Shown here: positions 1 to 6,896 of the stretch, piece after piece | Position numbering within the stretch: position 1 is the stretch's first letter | Layout: each line of letters begins with the position of its first letter | From: Hydrogenophaga sp. | GTDB taxonomy: Bacteria > Pseudomonadota > Gammaproteobacteria > Burkholderiales > Burkholderiaceae_C | Assembly (NCBI GenBank): GCA_020047875.1 | Contig: JAIFNE010000131.1 | Location: 1 to 12,128 of the forward strand | Reading direction: 5' to 3' | Length of the DNA: 12,128 bases | Notes under the pieces: generated by a model | Told to the model about the DNA's origin: nothing | The model's input: only the letters and a program-made list of their open reading frames with translations | Databases searched by the model: none | Made by a program: the position numbers and the translations under genes

Positions 1-1373
1 TCGCCAAACAGCATGCGGTTGTTGTCTTTGTAGAACAGCGGGTTGTCCACGCCGGCGTAGCCGCTGGCCATGCTGCGCTTCATGACGATGCTGGTGCGCG
101 CCTTCCAGACTTCGAGCACCGGCATGCCGGCGATCGGGCTGGTCGGGTCGTCTTGCGCGGCCGGGTTCACGATGTCGTTGGCGCCGATGACCATGGCCAC
201 GTCGGTGGTGGGGAAGTCGTCGTTGAGTTCGTCCATCTCGAACACGATGTCGTAAGGCACCTTGGCCTCGGCCAGCAACACGTTCATGTGGCCAGGCATG
301 CGGCCGGCCACCGGGTGGATGCCGAAGCGAACATTCACGCCCTTCTCGCGCAGGTGCTTGGTGATTTCAAACACCGTGTGCTGCGCCTGGGCCACCGCCA
401 TGCCGTAGCCCGGCACGATGATCACGCTCTTGGCGTCGCGCAGCATCTCGGCCGTCTCAAGGGCCAGGATGGGCGTCACTTCGCCTGCGGGTTCGGCGGC
501 ACCGCCAGCGGGCTTGGGCGCGGCGCTGGTGGTGCCAAAGCCGCCGGCAATCACGCTGATGAAGCTGCGGTTCATGGCGTTGCACATGATGTAAGACAGG
601 ATGGCGCCGCTGGAGCCCACCAGCGCACCGACCACGATCAGCAGGTCGTTGGACAACATGAAGCCGGTGGCCGCTGCCGCCCAGCCCGAGTAGCTGTTGA
701 GCATGGACACCACCACCGGCATGTCGGCACCGCCGATGGCCATCACCATGTGAATGCCAAACAGCAGCGCGATGGCGGTCATGACAAACAGCGGGAACAT
801 GCCCTGCTCGATGGTTTCGGCCTGCAGGAACAGACGGCCAAAATAGATCACCGCGAGCAGACCGGCCAGGTTCAGCCAGTGGCGCCCGGGCAGCAGCAGG
901 GGGCTGCCGCCGATGCGGCCGGACAGCTTGCCAAACGCCGCCACCGAACCCGAAAACGTGACCGCGCCGATGAAGATGCCGATGTAGATCTCGGTGGCGT
1001 GGATGGCGTGGGCGGCGCCCTCGAAACCCTGGGTGGCCTCGGGATCGACATACGTGGCGTAGCCCACCAGCACCGCGGCCATGCCCACCATGCTGTGCAT
1101 GAGCGCCACCAGTTCGGGCATCTGCGTCATTTGCACTTTGCGCGCAGCGACCAGGCCGATGGCGCCACCAATCACCATGGCACCCACGATCCAGGGAATG
1201 CCGGCGGCGGTGACCTGCGGGCCGAACACCGTGGCCAACACAGCGAGCGCCATGCCGACCATGCCGTAGAGGTTGCCGCGACGCGCAGTTTCCTGGTTGG
1301 ACAAACCGCCCAGGCTGAGGATGAAAAGAATGATGGCTCCGATGTAGGAGACGGTGGCCAGACTTGCGGACAT
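1..1373 (-). CDS. pntB: NAD(P) transhydrogenase subunit beta (PntB), 3' end outside the window
   Basis: Beta subunit of the inner-membrane proton-translocating transhydrogenase, which reduces NADP+ with NADH at the expense of the proton gradient. The minus frame is open from ATG at 1373 to the left edge, giving 457 complete residues. The N-terminal two thirds is hydrophobic with many membrane segments. His93 (LMHSM) and Asn226 (MLNSYSG) match the E. coli proton-path residues His91 and Asn222. An Ala/Pro-rich linker (about 283-298) leads to the NADP-binding domain III with GYGMAVAQAQ at 322-331, RFGIHPVAGRMPGHMNV at 349-365 and GANDIVNPAAQDDP at 397-410. The visible end, RMLFG, lies shortly before the usual C-terminus (E. 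coli PntB is 462 residues), so only about 15 residues seem to be missing. A modest purine-rich site (AAGAGA) precedes the start. It lies 141 nt downstream of pntA in the same operon, separated by a hairpin repeat array. Confidence 0.97.
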   Translation of the reverse strand, partial: MSASLATVSYIGAIILFILSLGGLSNQETARRGNLYGMVGMALAVLATVFGPQVTAAGIPWIVGAMVIGGAIGLVAARKVQMTQMPELVALMHSMVGMAAVLVGYATYVDPEATQGFEGAAHAIHATEIYIGIFIGAVTFSGSVAAFGKLSGRIGGSPLLLPGRHWLNLAGLLAVIYFGRLFLQAETIEQGMFPLFVMTAIALLFGIHMVMAIGGADMPVVVSMLNSYSGWAAAATGFMLSNDLLIVVGALVGSSGAILSYIMCNAMNRSFISVIAGGFGTTSAAPKPAGGAAEPAGEVTPILALETAEMLRDAKSVIIVPGYGMAVAQAQHTVFEITKHLREKGVNVRFGIHPVAGRMPGHMNVLLAEAKVPYDIVFEMDELNDDFPTTDVAMVIGANDIVNPAAQDDPTSPIAGMPVLEVWKARTSIVMKRSMASGYAGVDNPLFYKDNNRMLFG

Positions 1374-1387
1374 AAATATCTCTTTTC

Positions 1388-1513
1388 TTAATCGGTGAAG
1401 GACAGAGCTAAAGATCTGTCCCCGAAGTCTTATTCGGTCGAGGACAGAGCTAAAGATCTGTCCCCGAGTTTTTAGTCAGTCGAGGACAGAGCTGAAGATC
1501 TGTCCCCGAAGTC
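1388..1513 (-). repeat. Three 42-bp-phased REP-like hairpin repeats between pntA and pntB
   Basis: Three near-identical units start their stems at 1400, 1442 and 1484, exactly 42 nt apart. Each has a perfect 7-bp inverted repeat, GGACAGA and TCTGTCC, around an 8-nt loop (GCTAAAGA in two copies, GCTGAAGA in the third): 1400-1421, 1442-1463 and 1484-1505. On the transcribed minus strand every hairpin is preceded by CGGGG and followed by a spacer containing TAA. Those TAA triplets, at 1472-1474, 1430-1432 and 1388-1390, are also 42 nt apart, and the pntA stop at 1515-1517 is 43 nt from the first. The array fills almost the whole gap between the two genes, so all three hairpins would be in the pntAB mRNA. 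The form resembles REP/RAYT-type dispersed palindromes; that family link is inference. Confidence 0.9.
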
Positions 1514-1514
1514 A

Positions 1515-3146
1515 TTACTTTCGGAACATCGCCAGCATGCGCTGGGTGACGGCAAAGCCGCCAAACATGTTGATGGCGGTGAGCACCAGCGCCACCGCAG
1601 CCAGCACGCCGATCAACGCGTTGGGGCGATCGGCCGCGTTGGCAATCGGCGAGATCTGCACCAGCGCGCCGATGGCGATGATGGAGCTGATGGCGTTGGT
1701 CACGCTCATCAGCGGCGTGTGCAGCGCAGGCTTCACGTTCCACACCACCATGTAGCCCACAAAACAGGCCAGCACGAACACGGTGAAGTGCGACAGAAAC
1801 TCTGCGGGCGCATAGGCACCCACCAGCGCAAACAGCACGGCAGTGACGCCGGCCACGATCGCCAGCTTGCCCGCGGGCATGGGCCCCGAGGGCTCGCCAT
1901 GGCCGTGGCCCTTCTTGGCCGCGGGCGCCGCGGCGGGCTTGGCTGCGGGCTTGGGCGCCGCCACCAGCGGCGGGGCGGGCCAGGTGATGGCGCCGTCTTT
2001 CACCACGGTGAGACCGCGAATCGCGTCGTCTTCCATGTTGACGTTGATCACGCCGTCTTTGGTCTTGCACAGCTCTTCGCTGAGGCGAAACAGGTTGGTC
2101 GCGTACAGCGTGGACGACTGTTGCGCCATGCGCGAAGCGAGATCGGTGTAGCCGACGATGGTGACGCCGTGGCGCACCACCGCTTCGCCGGGCACGGTCA
2201 GCTCGCAGTTGCCGCCCTGCTCGGCCGCCATGTCCACGATCACGCTGCCGGGCTTCATGCTCTTCACCATGTCGGCGGTGATCAGCTTGGGCGCGGGTTT
2301 GCCGGGAATCAGCGCGGTGGTGATGATGATGTCGACCTCGCGCGCCTGCTTCGCATACATCTCGCGCTGCGCGGCCTGGAAGCCTTCGCTCATCACCTTG
2401 GCATAACCGCCGCCGCCCGAGCCTTCTTCCTCATAGTCCACCTTGACGAACTCGCCACCCAGCGAGACCACCTGGTCGGCCACCTCGGCGCGGGTGTCGT
2501 TGGCGCGCACGATGGCGCCCAGGCTGGCGGCCGCGCCGATGGCGGCCAGACCCGCCACACCGGCCCCCGCAATGAACACCTTGGCCGGCGGCACCTTGCC
2601 AGCGGCCGTGATCTGGCCGTTGAAGAAACGGCCGAAAGCGTTGGTCGCCTCAACCACGGCGCGGTAACCGCTGACCCCGGCCATCGACGTGAGCGCGTCC
2701 ATCTTCTGCGCCCGGCTGAGCGTGCGCGGCAGCGCGTCGATCGACAGCGCGGTCACCTGCTTGGCCGCGAGCTGCTGCATCAGATCGGGGTTCTGAGCTG
2801 GCCAGATGAAGCCGATCAGCGTCTGACCGGCATGCATCAGCGCCACCTCGTCCGGCGTGGGCGCGCGCACCTTGAACACGATGTCGCAACCGCTCCACAG
2901 CTCGGCGGCGGTGGGCGCGATGCTGGCGCCGGCCCCCTGGTAGTCGGCGTCGCTGAAGTTGGCCGCCGCACCGGCACCGCTTTCCACCACCACGCCAAAC
3001 CCCAGCTTCACCAGCTTGAGCACCGCCTCGGGCACGGTGGCCACGCGCTTCTCGCCGGGAAAGATTTCGCGCGGCACACCGATGCGCTGCGGCGGCTTGG
3101 CTGCCGCGCTGGCCACGGCGGGTGGGGTCGATGCGCCAGAAGTCAT
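1515..3146 (-). CDS. pntA: NAD(P) transhydrogenase subunit alpha (PntA), single-chain form
   Basis: Alpha subunit of the proton-translocating transhydrogenase, 543 residues: the NAD(H)-binding domain I plus part of the membrane domain. Domain I (about 20-390) starts with RIGVPREIFPGEKRVATVP and has the dinucleotide-binding GAGVAG at 194-199 and TTALIPGKPAP at 276-286. A low-complexity Ala/Pro/Lys linker (about 391-425) carries HGHGE. Four predicted membrane segments follow (about 427-446, 453-472, 480-497, 508-528), including NAISSIIAIGALVQI. E. coli PntA has 510 residues; the extra length is the N-terminal tail and the linker. In many bacteria the chain is split into PntAA and PntAB near this linker; here it is one chain. 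ATG at 3146 was chosen because GAGGA lies 8 nt upstream; the frame stays open to 3344 but the added residues do not resemble the family. It is the first gene of the operon with pntB. Confidence 0.97.
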   Translation of the reverse strand: MTSGASTPPAVASAAAKPPQRIGVPREIFPGEKRVATVPEAVLKLVKLGFGVVVESGAGAAANFSDADYQGAGASIAPTAAELWSGCDIVFKVRAPTPDEVALMHAGQTLIGFIWPAQNPDLMQQLAAKQVTALSIDALPRTLSRAQKMDALTSMAGVSGYRAVVEATNAFGRFFNGQITAAGKVPPAKVFIAGAGVAGLAAIGAAASLGAIVRANDTRAEVADQVVSLGGEFVKVDYEEEGSGGGGYAKVMSEGFQAAQREMYAKQAREVDIIITTALIPGKPAPKLITADMVKSMKPGSVIVDMAAEQGGNCELTVPGEAVVRHGVTIVGYTDLASRMAQQSSTLYATNLFRLSEELCKTKDGVINVNMEDDAIRGLTVVKDGAITWPAPPLVAAPKPAAKPAAAPAAKKGHGHGEPSGPMPAGKLAIVAGVTAVLFALVGAYAPAEFLSHFTVFVLACFVGYMVVWNVKPALHTPLMSVTNAISSIIAIGALVQISPIANAADRPNALIGVLAAVALVLTAINMFGGFAVTQRMLAMFRK

Positions 3147-3314
3147 GGGAGAAGTCCTCGATGCTGGAATTGAAGGAGAAGGCCGGCCGGTGGCGTCGGC
3201 CAGGGGCCTGTCGGGCTTGGAGCGCCGGAAGCGGGATTGTGCCGCAGCCGCCCGCCCACGTCTGTCCTCCAGAACCCGTGGTTGGTGTGGGCGCGGGCAG
3301 GGGCTGCACAACTC

Positions 3315-3334
3315 CGCGCCGGATAATCGGCGCG
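3315..3334 (+). promoter_or_regulatory. GC hairpin and -10-like hexamer abutting the Nudix start codon
   Basis: A perfect 7-bp inverted repeat, CGCGCCG (3315-3321) and CGGCGCG (3328-3334), encloses GATAAT (3322-3327). The right arm ends on the base before the ATG at 3335. GATAAT matches the sigma-70 -10 consensus at five of six positions, and a start site about 7-8 nt downstream would fall at or next to the A of the ATG, giving leaderless mRNA. No convincing Shine-Dalgarno sequence is present. No good -35 hexamer stands at 17-18 nt, which weakens the promoter reading. The inverted repeat is seen directly; its role is inference. Confidence 0.35.
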
Positions 3335-3820
3335 ATGGACACACGATGGAAACCCAGCGTCACCGTGGCGGCGATCATTGAGCGGGATGGTCGTTACCTG
3401 CTGGTGGAAGAGCACACACCCGAGGGCCTGCGGCTGAACAACCCGGCGGGCCACCTCGATCCGGGCGAGAGCCCGGCCCAGGGTGTGGCGCGCGAAGCGC
3501 TGGAGGAAACGGCCCACGCGTTCACGCCCACGGCGCTGGTCGGCGTGTATGTGTCGCGCTTCCAGCGCGAGGCGAGTGGCGAAGACATCACCTACCTGCG
3601 GTTTGCTTACTGCGGCGATCTCGGCCCCCAGACGCCGGGGCGGGCGCTCGACGAAGGCATTGTGCGCACGCTGTGGATGACGCTGGACGAGGTACGGGCC
3701 AGCGCCGCGCGCCACCGCAGCCCGCTGGTGTTGCGCTGCATCGAAGACCATGCCGCAGGCCAGCGCTTCCCCATGGCGCTGGTGTTCACCGACCCATCGG
3801 TGCACACCGGGCCGCGCTGA
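3335..3820 (+). CDS. NudJ-like Nudix hydrolase
   Basis: Cytoplasmic Nudix-family pyrophosphohydrolase of 161 residues, close in layout to E. coli NudJ, which acts on nucleoside di/triphosphates and the thiamine precursor HMP-PP. The start KPSVTVAAIIERDG, the VEE strand and PAGHLDPGES match NudJ in order. The Nudix box runs from Gly39 to about residue 61: Gly39, Glu45, then Arg53-Glu54 and Glu57-Glu58, the metal-binding carboxylates. The usual final glycine of the box is Ala60. The C-terminal RSPLVLRCIEDHAAGQRFP corresponds to the NudJ segment RSPLVAESIRCYQSGQRYP. ATG at 3335 is preferred because homology begins a few residues later; no clear ribosome binding site precedes it. The gene is divergent from pntA and ends 29 nt before the convergent arfB, with no terminator hairpin visible between them. 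The exact substrate is not determinable here. Confidence 0.9.
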   Translation: MDTRWKPSVTVAAIIERDGRYLLVEEHTPEGLRLNNPAGHLDPGESPAQGVAREALEETAHAFTPTALVGVYVSRFQREASGEDITYLRFAYCGDLGPQTPGRALDEGIVRTLWMTLDEVRASAARHRSPLVLRCIEDHAAGQRFPMALVFTDPSVHTGPR

Positions 3821-3849
3821 GCGGGCATGAGCGAAAGACTCTCAACCTC

Positions 3850-4263
3850 TCAGTCGGCACCCGATACCCGGCCTCGCAGCGCCTTCACCTGGCCGCGGCT
3901 CACCTTGCCTTCCACCCGACGGCGCTGGGAACCCAACGTCGGGCGGGTGGGCTTGCGCGCCTTGGGCAGGGTGGCCACGCTGTCGATCAGCGCCTGCAGC
4001 CGCGCCAGTGCATCAGTCTTGTTCTGCTCCAGGCTGCGACTGGTTTGCGCCTTGATCACCACCACGCCCTCGGTGGTGATGCGCTGGTCGCTCAGGGCCA
4101 GCAGGCGCTGCTGAACAACCTCGGGCAGCGAAGAGCCGTGGATCGCAAAGCGAAGGTGCACCGCGTTGGACACCTTGTTCACGTTCTGCCCGCCTGCGCC
4201 TTGTGCGCGGATGGCGGTGAATTCCACGTCGGCAAAAGTCAGTATCGAGGGGCTGGAGGTCAT
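3850..4263 (-). CDS. arfB: Peptidyl-tRNA hydrolase ArfB (YaeJ), alternative ribosome-rescue factor
   Basis: ArfB frees ribosomes stalled on mRNA lacking a stop codon: its GGQ loop hydrolyses peptidyl-tRNA in the peptidyl transferase centre while its basic tail occupies the empty mRNA channel. The protein has 137 residues (E. coli 140). It starts ILTFADVEFTAIRAQGAGGQNVNKVSNAVHLRF, with GGQ at 24-26 and the following NVNK typical of the family. It ends in a flexible basic tail from about Lys101, KARKPTRPTLGSQRRRVEGK, which sets it apart from PrfA/PrfB release factors; these are also much longer. ATG at 4263 begins directly at the family N-terminus; the frame remains open further upstream but without homology. 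A second, decayed copy of the first third of this gene lies at 5727-5886 in the same orientation. Confidence 0.95.
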   Translation of the reverse strand: MTSSPSILTFADVEFTAIRAQGAGGQNVNKVSNAVHLRFAIHGSSLPEVVQQRLLALSDQRITTEGVVVIKAQTSRSLEQNKTDALARLQALIDSVATLPKARKPTRPTLGSQRRRVEGKVSRGQVKALRGRVSGAD

Positions 4264-4342
4264 GTGACACCCGGTTGTTAACCGTGCAAGGTTATAGCAA
4301 GGCCTTGGGTCACTCAGTCCCTCGACACAAGGGTTTTCCCAT

Positions 4343-4391
4343 TTGAATAAGAGGGTCAATCGACCTAGCATGATCCCTACCCTGTTGGGTA
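4343..4391 (+). promoter_or_regulatory. Putative sigma-70 promoter and start-site palindrome for the fccB-like gene
   Basis: TTGAAT at 4343-4348 and TAGCAT at 4366-4371 are separated by 17 nt, each matching four of six consensus bases. The predicted start falls near 4378. That base begins a small inverted repeat, TACCC (4378-4382) and GGGTA (4387-4391). A second short palindrome, GGTC-AATC-GACC (4354-4365), sits in the spacer between the hexamers. A ribosome binding site, AGGA at 4408-4411, lies 7 nt before the ATG. The placement suits a regulated promoter, but no regulator can be named. Confidence 0.4.
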
Positions 4392-4418
4392 TTTCATCCA
4401 CTTTCACAGGAATCCGCC

Positions 4419-5678
4419 ATGCACTCCATTGCTCAACCCAGCCGCCGTCAAATTTTGCAAGCCACTGCCATGGGTGTGGCCGTGCTGGCCAGCGGATGCG
4501 CGGCCGTCTCGTCTGCAGCCAAACCCCGCGTTGTTGTGGTCGGTGGCGGATGGGGTGGCTTGGGTGCGGTTCGCGGCTTGTTGGCCGCTGGCGCAGCCGA
4601 TGTGACACTGGTCGAGCCCAACGAATCCTTTATGTCGTGCCCACTGAGCGCCCATTTCATTGCAGGGCACCAGCCCGCCAGCGACTTCCAGCGCAGCTAC
4701 GCCCGGGTGGACCAGCTCGGTGCCCGCCGCGTGCGCGAGCGGGTGCTGGAAATTGACCGCACCAAACGCGAAGTGGTCACGGGCACGCAGCGCCTGCCCT
4801 ACGACTTTCTGGTGCTTTCGCTCGGCGTGGACTACATGGAAGAAAGCATCCAGGGTTACGCCGAGGCCCGCACGCAACTGCCCGTGGGTTTTCGGGCTTT
4901 TGAGCAGATGGCGGTGCGTCAACAGGTGGACGAATTCCTTGTCAAGGGTGGCAACTTCGTCATCAGCGCGCCCAAGCCGCCTTACCGCTGCCCGCCCGCG
5001 CCCTACGAGCGCGCCTTCCTGATTGCCGAACAAATGAAAAAGCGTGGCACCAAAGGCAAGATCATCATCGTGGACGCCAACGCCAACCCGATGCCCATGC
5101 CCATCTCCAAGCCGATCTTGAACGGCATGAAGAGCCTGTATTCGGATCAGATTGAATACATGCCCAACGTAGACATCCAATCGGTGGAGATGGGCAAACG
5201 CCGGCTCATCACCTCCGACGGCGACATTCCCTTTGCCCATGCCAACCTGGTGCTGCCGATGCGCGCGCCCGCGCTGATCCGCCAGGCCGGGTTGGGCGAG
5301 CGCTGGGCCGCCGTGAAGCTGCCCAGCTTTCAAACCCAGGCGGACGATCGCATTTACGTGATTGGCGATGCGCAAGGCACTCCACTGCCCAAGAGCGGCC
5401 ATGTGGCCTTTGGCAGCGGCCAGCAGGTGGCCGAGGCCATTGCCGATCGCATCGCGGGCAAAAGCCCGGTCGTCGCCACGGGCCCGATCGATCTGCCGCT
5501 GGGCATTTGCTGGGCCAACGTCACGCACACCGAAGCGATCAACATCAACGTGTCGGCCACCGTGTCGCCAGGCGAGCCGCCCAAACTCAAGTTCACAGTA
5601 GACCCAGAGCACAACGCACGCTCTGGCGCCGCAGCCATGAGCTGGGGCACCGGCATGTGGAAGGCCATGCTGGGCTGA
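4419..5678 (+). CDS. fccB: FCSD-type sulfide dehydrogenase flavoprotein (FccB/SoxF-like), Tat-exported
   Basis: FAD-dependent oxidoreductase of 419 residues resembling the flavoprotein subunit of flavocytochrome c sulfide dehydrogenase, which oxidises sulfide in the periplasm and passes electrons to cytochrome c. The N-terminus has a twin-arginine motif (SRRQIL, 8-13), a hydrophobic stretch and LASGC ending at Cys27, a possible lipobox. The FAD-binding VVVVGGGWGG is at 38-47. Cys74 in FMSCPLS aligns with the cysteine that carries covalent FAD in Allochromatium FccB. Cys191 (YRCPPAPYERA) and Cys364 (LGICWAN) align with its redox-active disulfide pair. A second FAD motif, RIYVIGDA, is at 311-318. 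No cytochrome c subunit gene is adjacent: the neighbours are arfB and an arfB remnant. The gene is monocistronic with its own likely promoter. The family is secure; sulfide as substrate is inferred from the conserved cysteines. Confidence 0.85.
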   Translation: MHSIAQPSRRQILQATAMGVAVLASGCAAVSSAAKPRVVVVGGGWGGLGAVRGLLAAGAADVTLVEPNESFMSCPLSAHFIAGHQPASDFQRSYARVDQLGARRVRERVLEIDRTKREVVTGTQRLPYDFLVLSLGVDYMEESIQGYAEARTQLPVGFRAFEQMAVRQQVDEFLVKGGNFVISAPKPPYRCPPAPYERAFLIAEQMKKRGTKGKIIIVDANANPMPMPISKPILNGMKSLYSDQIEYMPNVDIQSVEMGKRRLITSDGDIPFAHANLVLPMRAPALIRQAGLGERWAAVKLPSFQTQADDRIYVIGDAQGTPLPKSGHVAFGSGQQVAEAIADRIAGKSPVVATGPIDLPLGICWANVTHTEAININVSATVSPGEPPKLKFTVDPEHNARSGAAAMSWGTGMWKAMLG

Positions 5679-6026
5679 GAGGTCCAGCGCTTTCCATGCA
5701 GGTCCAGGCCAGCATGGGCGTGTTTGTCAGCCTTGTGTGGCCTCGGGCAGCGACGACGCTCACACCGCAAACCGCAGGTGAACCGCGTTGGACACCTTGA
5801 TCACGCCCTGCCCGCCCGCGCCTTGCGCACGGATGGCGGTGAACGCCACCTCGACTTCGGTGATGCGGCGGGGGCTGGACTGTCATACGCACAGTCCGGC
5901 ACAGGCGCCACCGGATTGATCACCTGACCAAGCAAGGGAAGCCCGCGGACAGCAGCATGTGCATGTCGACAAATACGTGCCGACGAATGACGATCCGTGT
6001 GTGAACAGATGATTCAGCGCAGCCGG
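5679..6026. other. Gene-free stretch between fccB and the transporter operon
   Basis: Apart from the arfB fragment at 5727-5886, this stretch shows no supported gene, no strong terminator hairpin with a T run, and no tRNA-like structure. The part at 5887-6026 lies after the stop of the last transporter gene and has no visible homology to the region upstream of intact arfB beyond a few bases. Confidence 0.6.
5727..5886 (-). pseudogene. Decayed 5' fragment of a second arfB copy
   Basis: The minus strand reads RITEVEVAFTAIRAQGAG, then GQGVIKVSNAVHLRFAV and a stop at 5760-5762, and resumes in frame ASSLPEATQG before another stop at 5727-5729. This follows intact ArfB from its start through HGSSLPEVVQQR. 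Over the 26 codons from FTAIRAQ to LRFA, 69 of 78 bases match the intact gene. The GGQ motif survives, but the following Asn-Val-Asn is Gly-Val-Ile. The copy of the start codon at 5884-5886 is out of frame by one inserted base in codon 2 or 3, the histidine codon after RFAI has become TGA, and the basic C-terminal tail is absent. It cannot make functional ArfB. Most differences in the 26-codon stretch are synonymous, so the copy probably diverged as a working gene before decaying. Confidence 0.85.
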
Positions 6027-6896
6027 TCAACCACCCTTCTTGGGAATCCGTGAACCGCTGCGCCAGAGCATGGTCAGCGCAAGCATCGCAGACGCCACCA
6101 TCAGGAACAAGCTCACTGCATTGAGCACCGGCGTGGCGCCTTCACGCATACGGCCGTACATCAACACGGTGAGCGGTGGATCGGAGCCCACCAGCATCAG
6201 CGTGGTGTTGAAGTTTTCGAAAGACATCAGGAAGGCCATGGCCGCGGCACCGAGCATGCTGGGCCGCAGATAGGGGAGCGTGATGGTCCGCAAGACCGCC
6301 AGTCGGCTCGCGCCCAGATTGAGCGCAGCCTCCTCCAGCGTGCGGTCAAACCGCCGCAAGCTGGCCGAAATGGTCAGCGTGGCGATGGTCACGATGTAGC
6401 TGAACTGTCCCAGTATGACCAGCGGCAAACCGGGACGCAGAAAATCCAGCTCCAAGCCCCAGACATCGTCAGCGAAGTTGGCGATGCGGCTGGCAAAGGC
6501 CAGGATGGAGATGCCCAGAATCACACCGGGAATCACCAGCGGCAGCATGGCCAGCAGAGCGATGGCTCCCTTGCCTGGAAACTCGAACCGCTCCAGCAGG
6601 AAGGCGTTGCAGGTGCCCACGCCCACCGACAGGATGGTGACCCACAGCGCCACCCAGGCGCTCACGCCCAGGCTTTGCAGCAGTTCCGCGTCGAACAGCA
6701 GCCCCGTGCGCGCCTCGCTGTTCGCGGTGAACCAGTCAAGCGTGAAGCCCATCCACGGCGGCGTGGGGTAGTCGGCGTTGTTGAAGGCGAACACCGCCAC
6801 CACCAGCAGGGGCACAAACAGGAACACGAAGAACACGGTGACAAACGCACCCAGACCGAAGCGCTGCAGGGCTGGGCGGGGCAGGCTGGGGATCAT
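6027..6896 (-). CDS. ABC transporter permease, PotC-like
   Basis: Inner-membrane permease of 289 residues in the binding-protein-dependent transport family, the second of two permeases in a spermidine/putrescine-type importer. After a short cytoplasmic start (MIPSLPRPALQRFGLG) a first membrane segment reads VFLFVPLLVVAVFAF, followed by about five more. The EAA loop that contacts the ATPase is EEAALNLGASRLAVLRTITLP, at about 193-213. YPTPPWMGFTLDWF after the first segment is typical of PotC proteins. ATG at 6896 overlaps the stop of the upstream permease by four bases (ATGA), indicating translational coupling. It is the last gene of the four-gene operon; no clear terminator is seen after its TGA at 6027. 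Substrate cannot be told from the permease alone. Confidence 0.92.
   Translation of the reverse strand: MIPSLPRPALQRFGLGAFVTVFFVFLFVPLLVVAVFAFNNADYPTPPWMGFTLDWFTANSEARTGLLFDAELLQSLGVSAWVALWVTILSVGVGTCNAFLLERFEFPGKGAIALLAMLPLVIPGVILGISILAFASRIANFADDVWGLELDFLRPGLPLVILGQFSYIVTIATLTISASLRRFDRTLEEAALNLGASRLAVLRTITLPYLRPSMLGAAAMAFLMSFENFNTTLMLVGSDPPLTVLMYGRMREGATPVLNAVSLFLMVASAMLALTMLWRSGSRIPKKGG

Noticed and set aside
153..1391. A 412-codon plus-strand open frame rich in His, Gly and Arg
   Set aside because: It is antisense to pntB, whose minus frame matches the transhydrogenase beta subunit throughout. The composition is typical of a shadow frame in GC-rich DNA.
1400..1421. Rho-independent terminator after pntA
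   Set aside because: The stems are only 7 bp with an 8-nt loop and are not followed by a T run on the transcribed strand; pntB also needs transcription through the gap.
1388..1513. CRISPR array
   Set aside because: There are only three units, the repeat is a short palindrome, the spacers resemble each other, and no cas gene is present.
1719..3173. A 484-codon plus-strand open frame
   Set aside because: It lies opposite pntA, has no recognisable domain, and has the His/Arg/Gly bias of an antisense shadow.
3236..3241. CACAAT on the minus strand as a -10 box for pntA
   Set aside because: No acceptable -35 hexamer lies at the proper distance, so it was not listed as a promoter.
4272..4294. Short interlocking inverted repeats (CGGTT/AACCG and TAACC/GGTTA) upstream of arfB, seen as a possible riboswitch or attenuator
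   Set aside because: The stems are only 5 bp with no further conserved structure, so chance is a sufficient explanation.
4404..5612. A 402-codon minus-strand open frame opposite the fccB-like gene
   Set aside because: The plus frame carries FAD motifs, conserved cysteines, a Tat signal and a ribosome binding site; the minus frame shows none of these.
5593..5892. A 99-codon minus-strand gene starting at the ATG-like triplet of the arfB fragment
   Set aside because: This frame is shifted relative to the arfB homology and gives no recognisable protein. The homology lies in another frame that has stops, so the fragment is a pseudogene.
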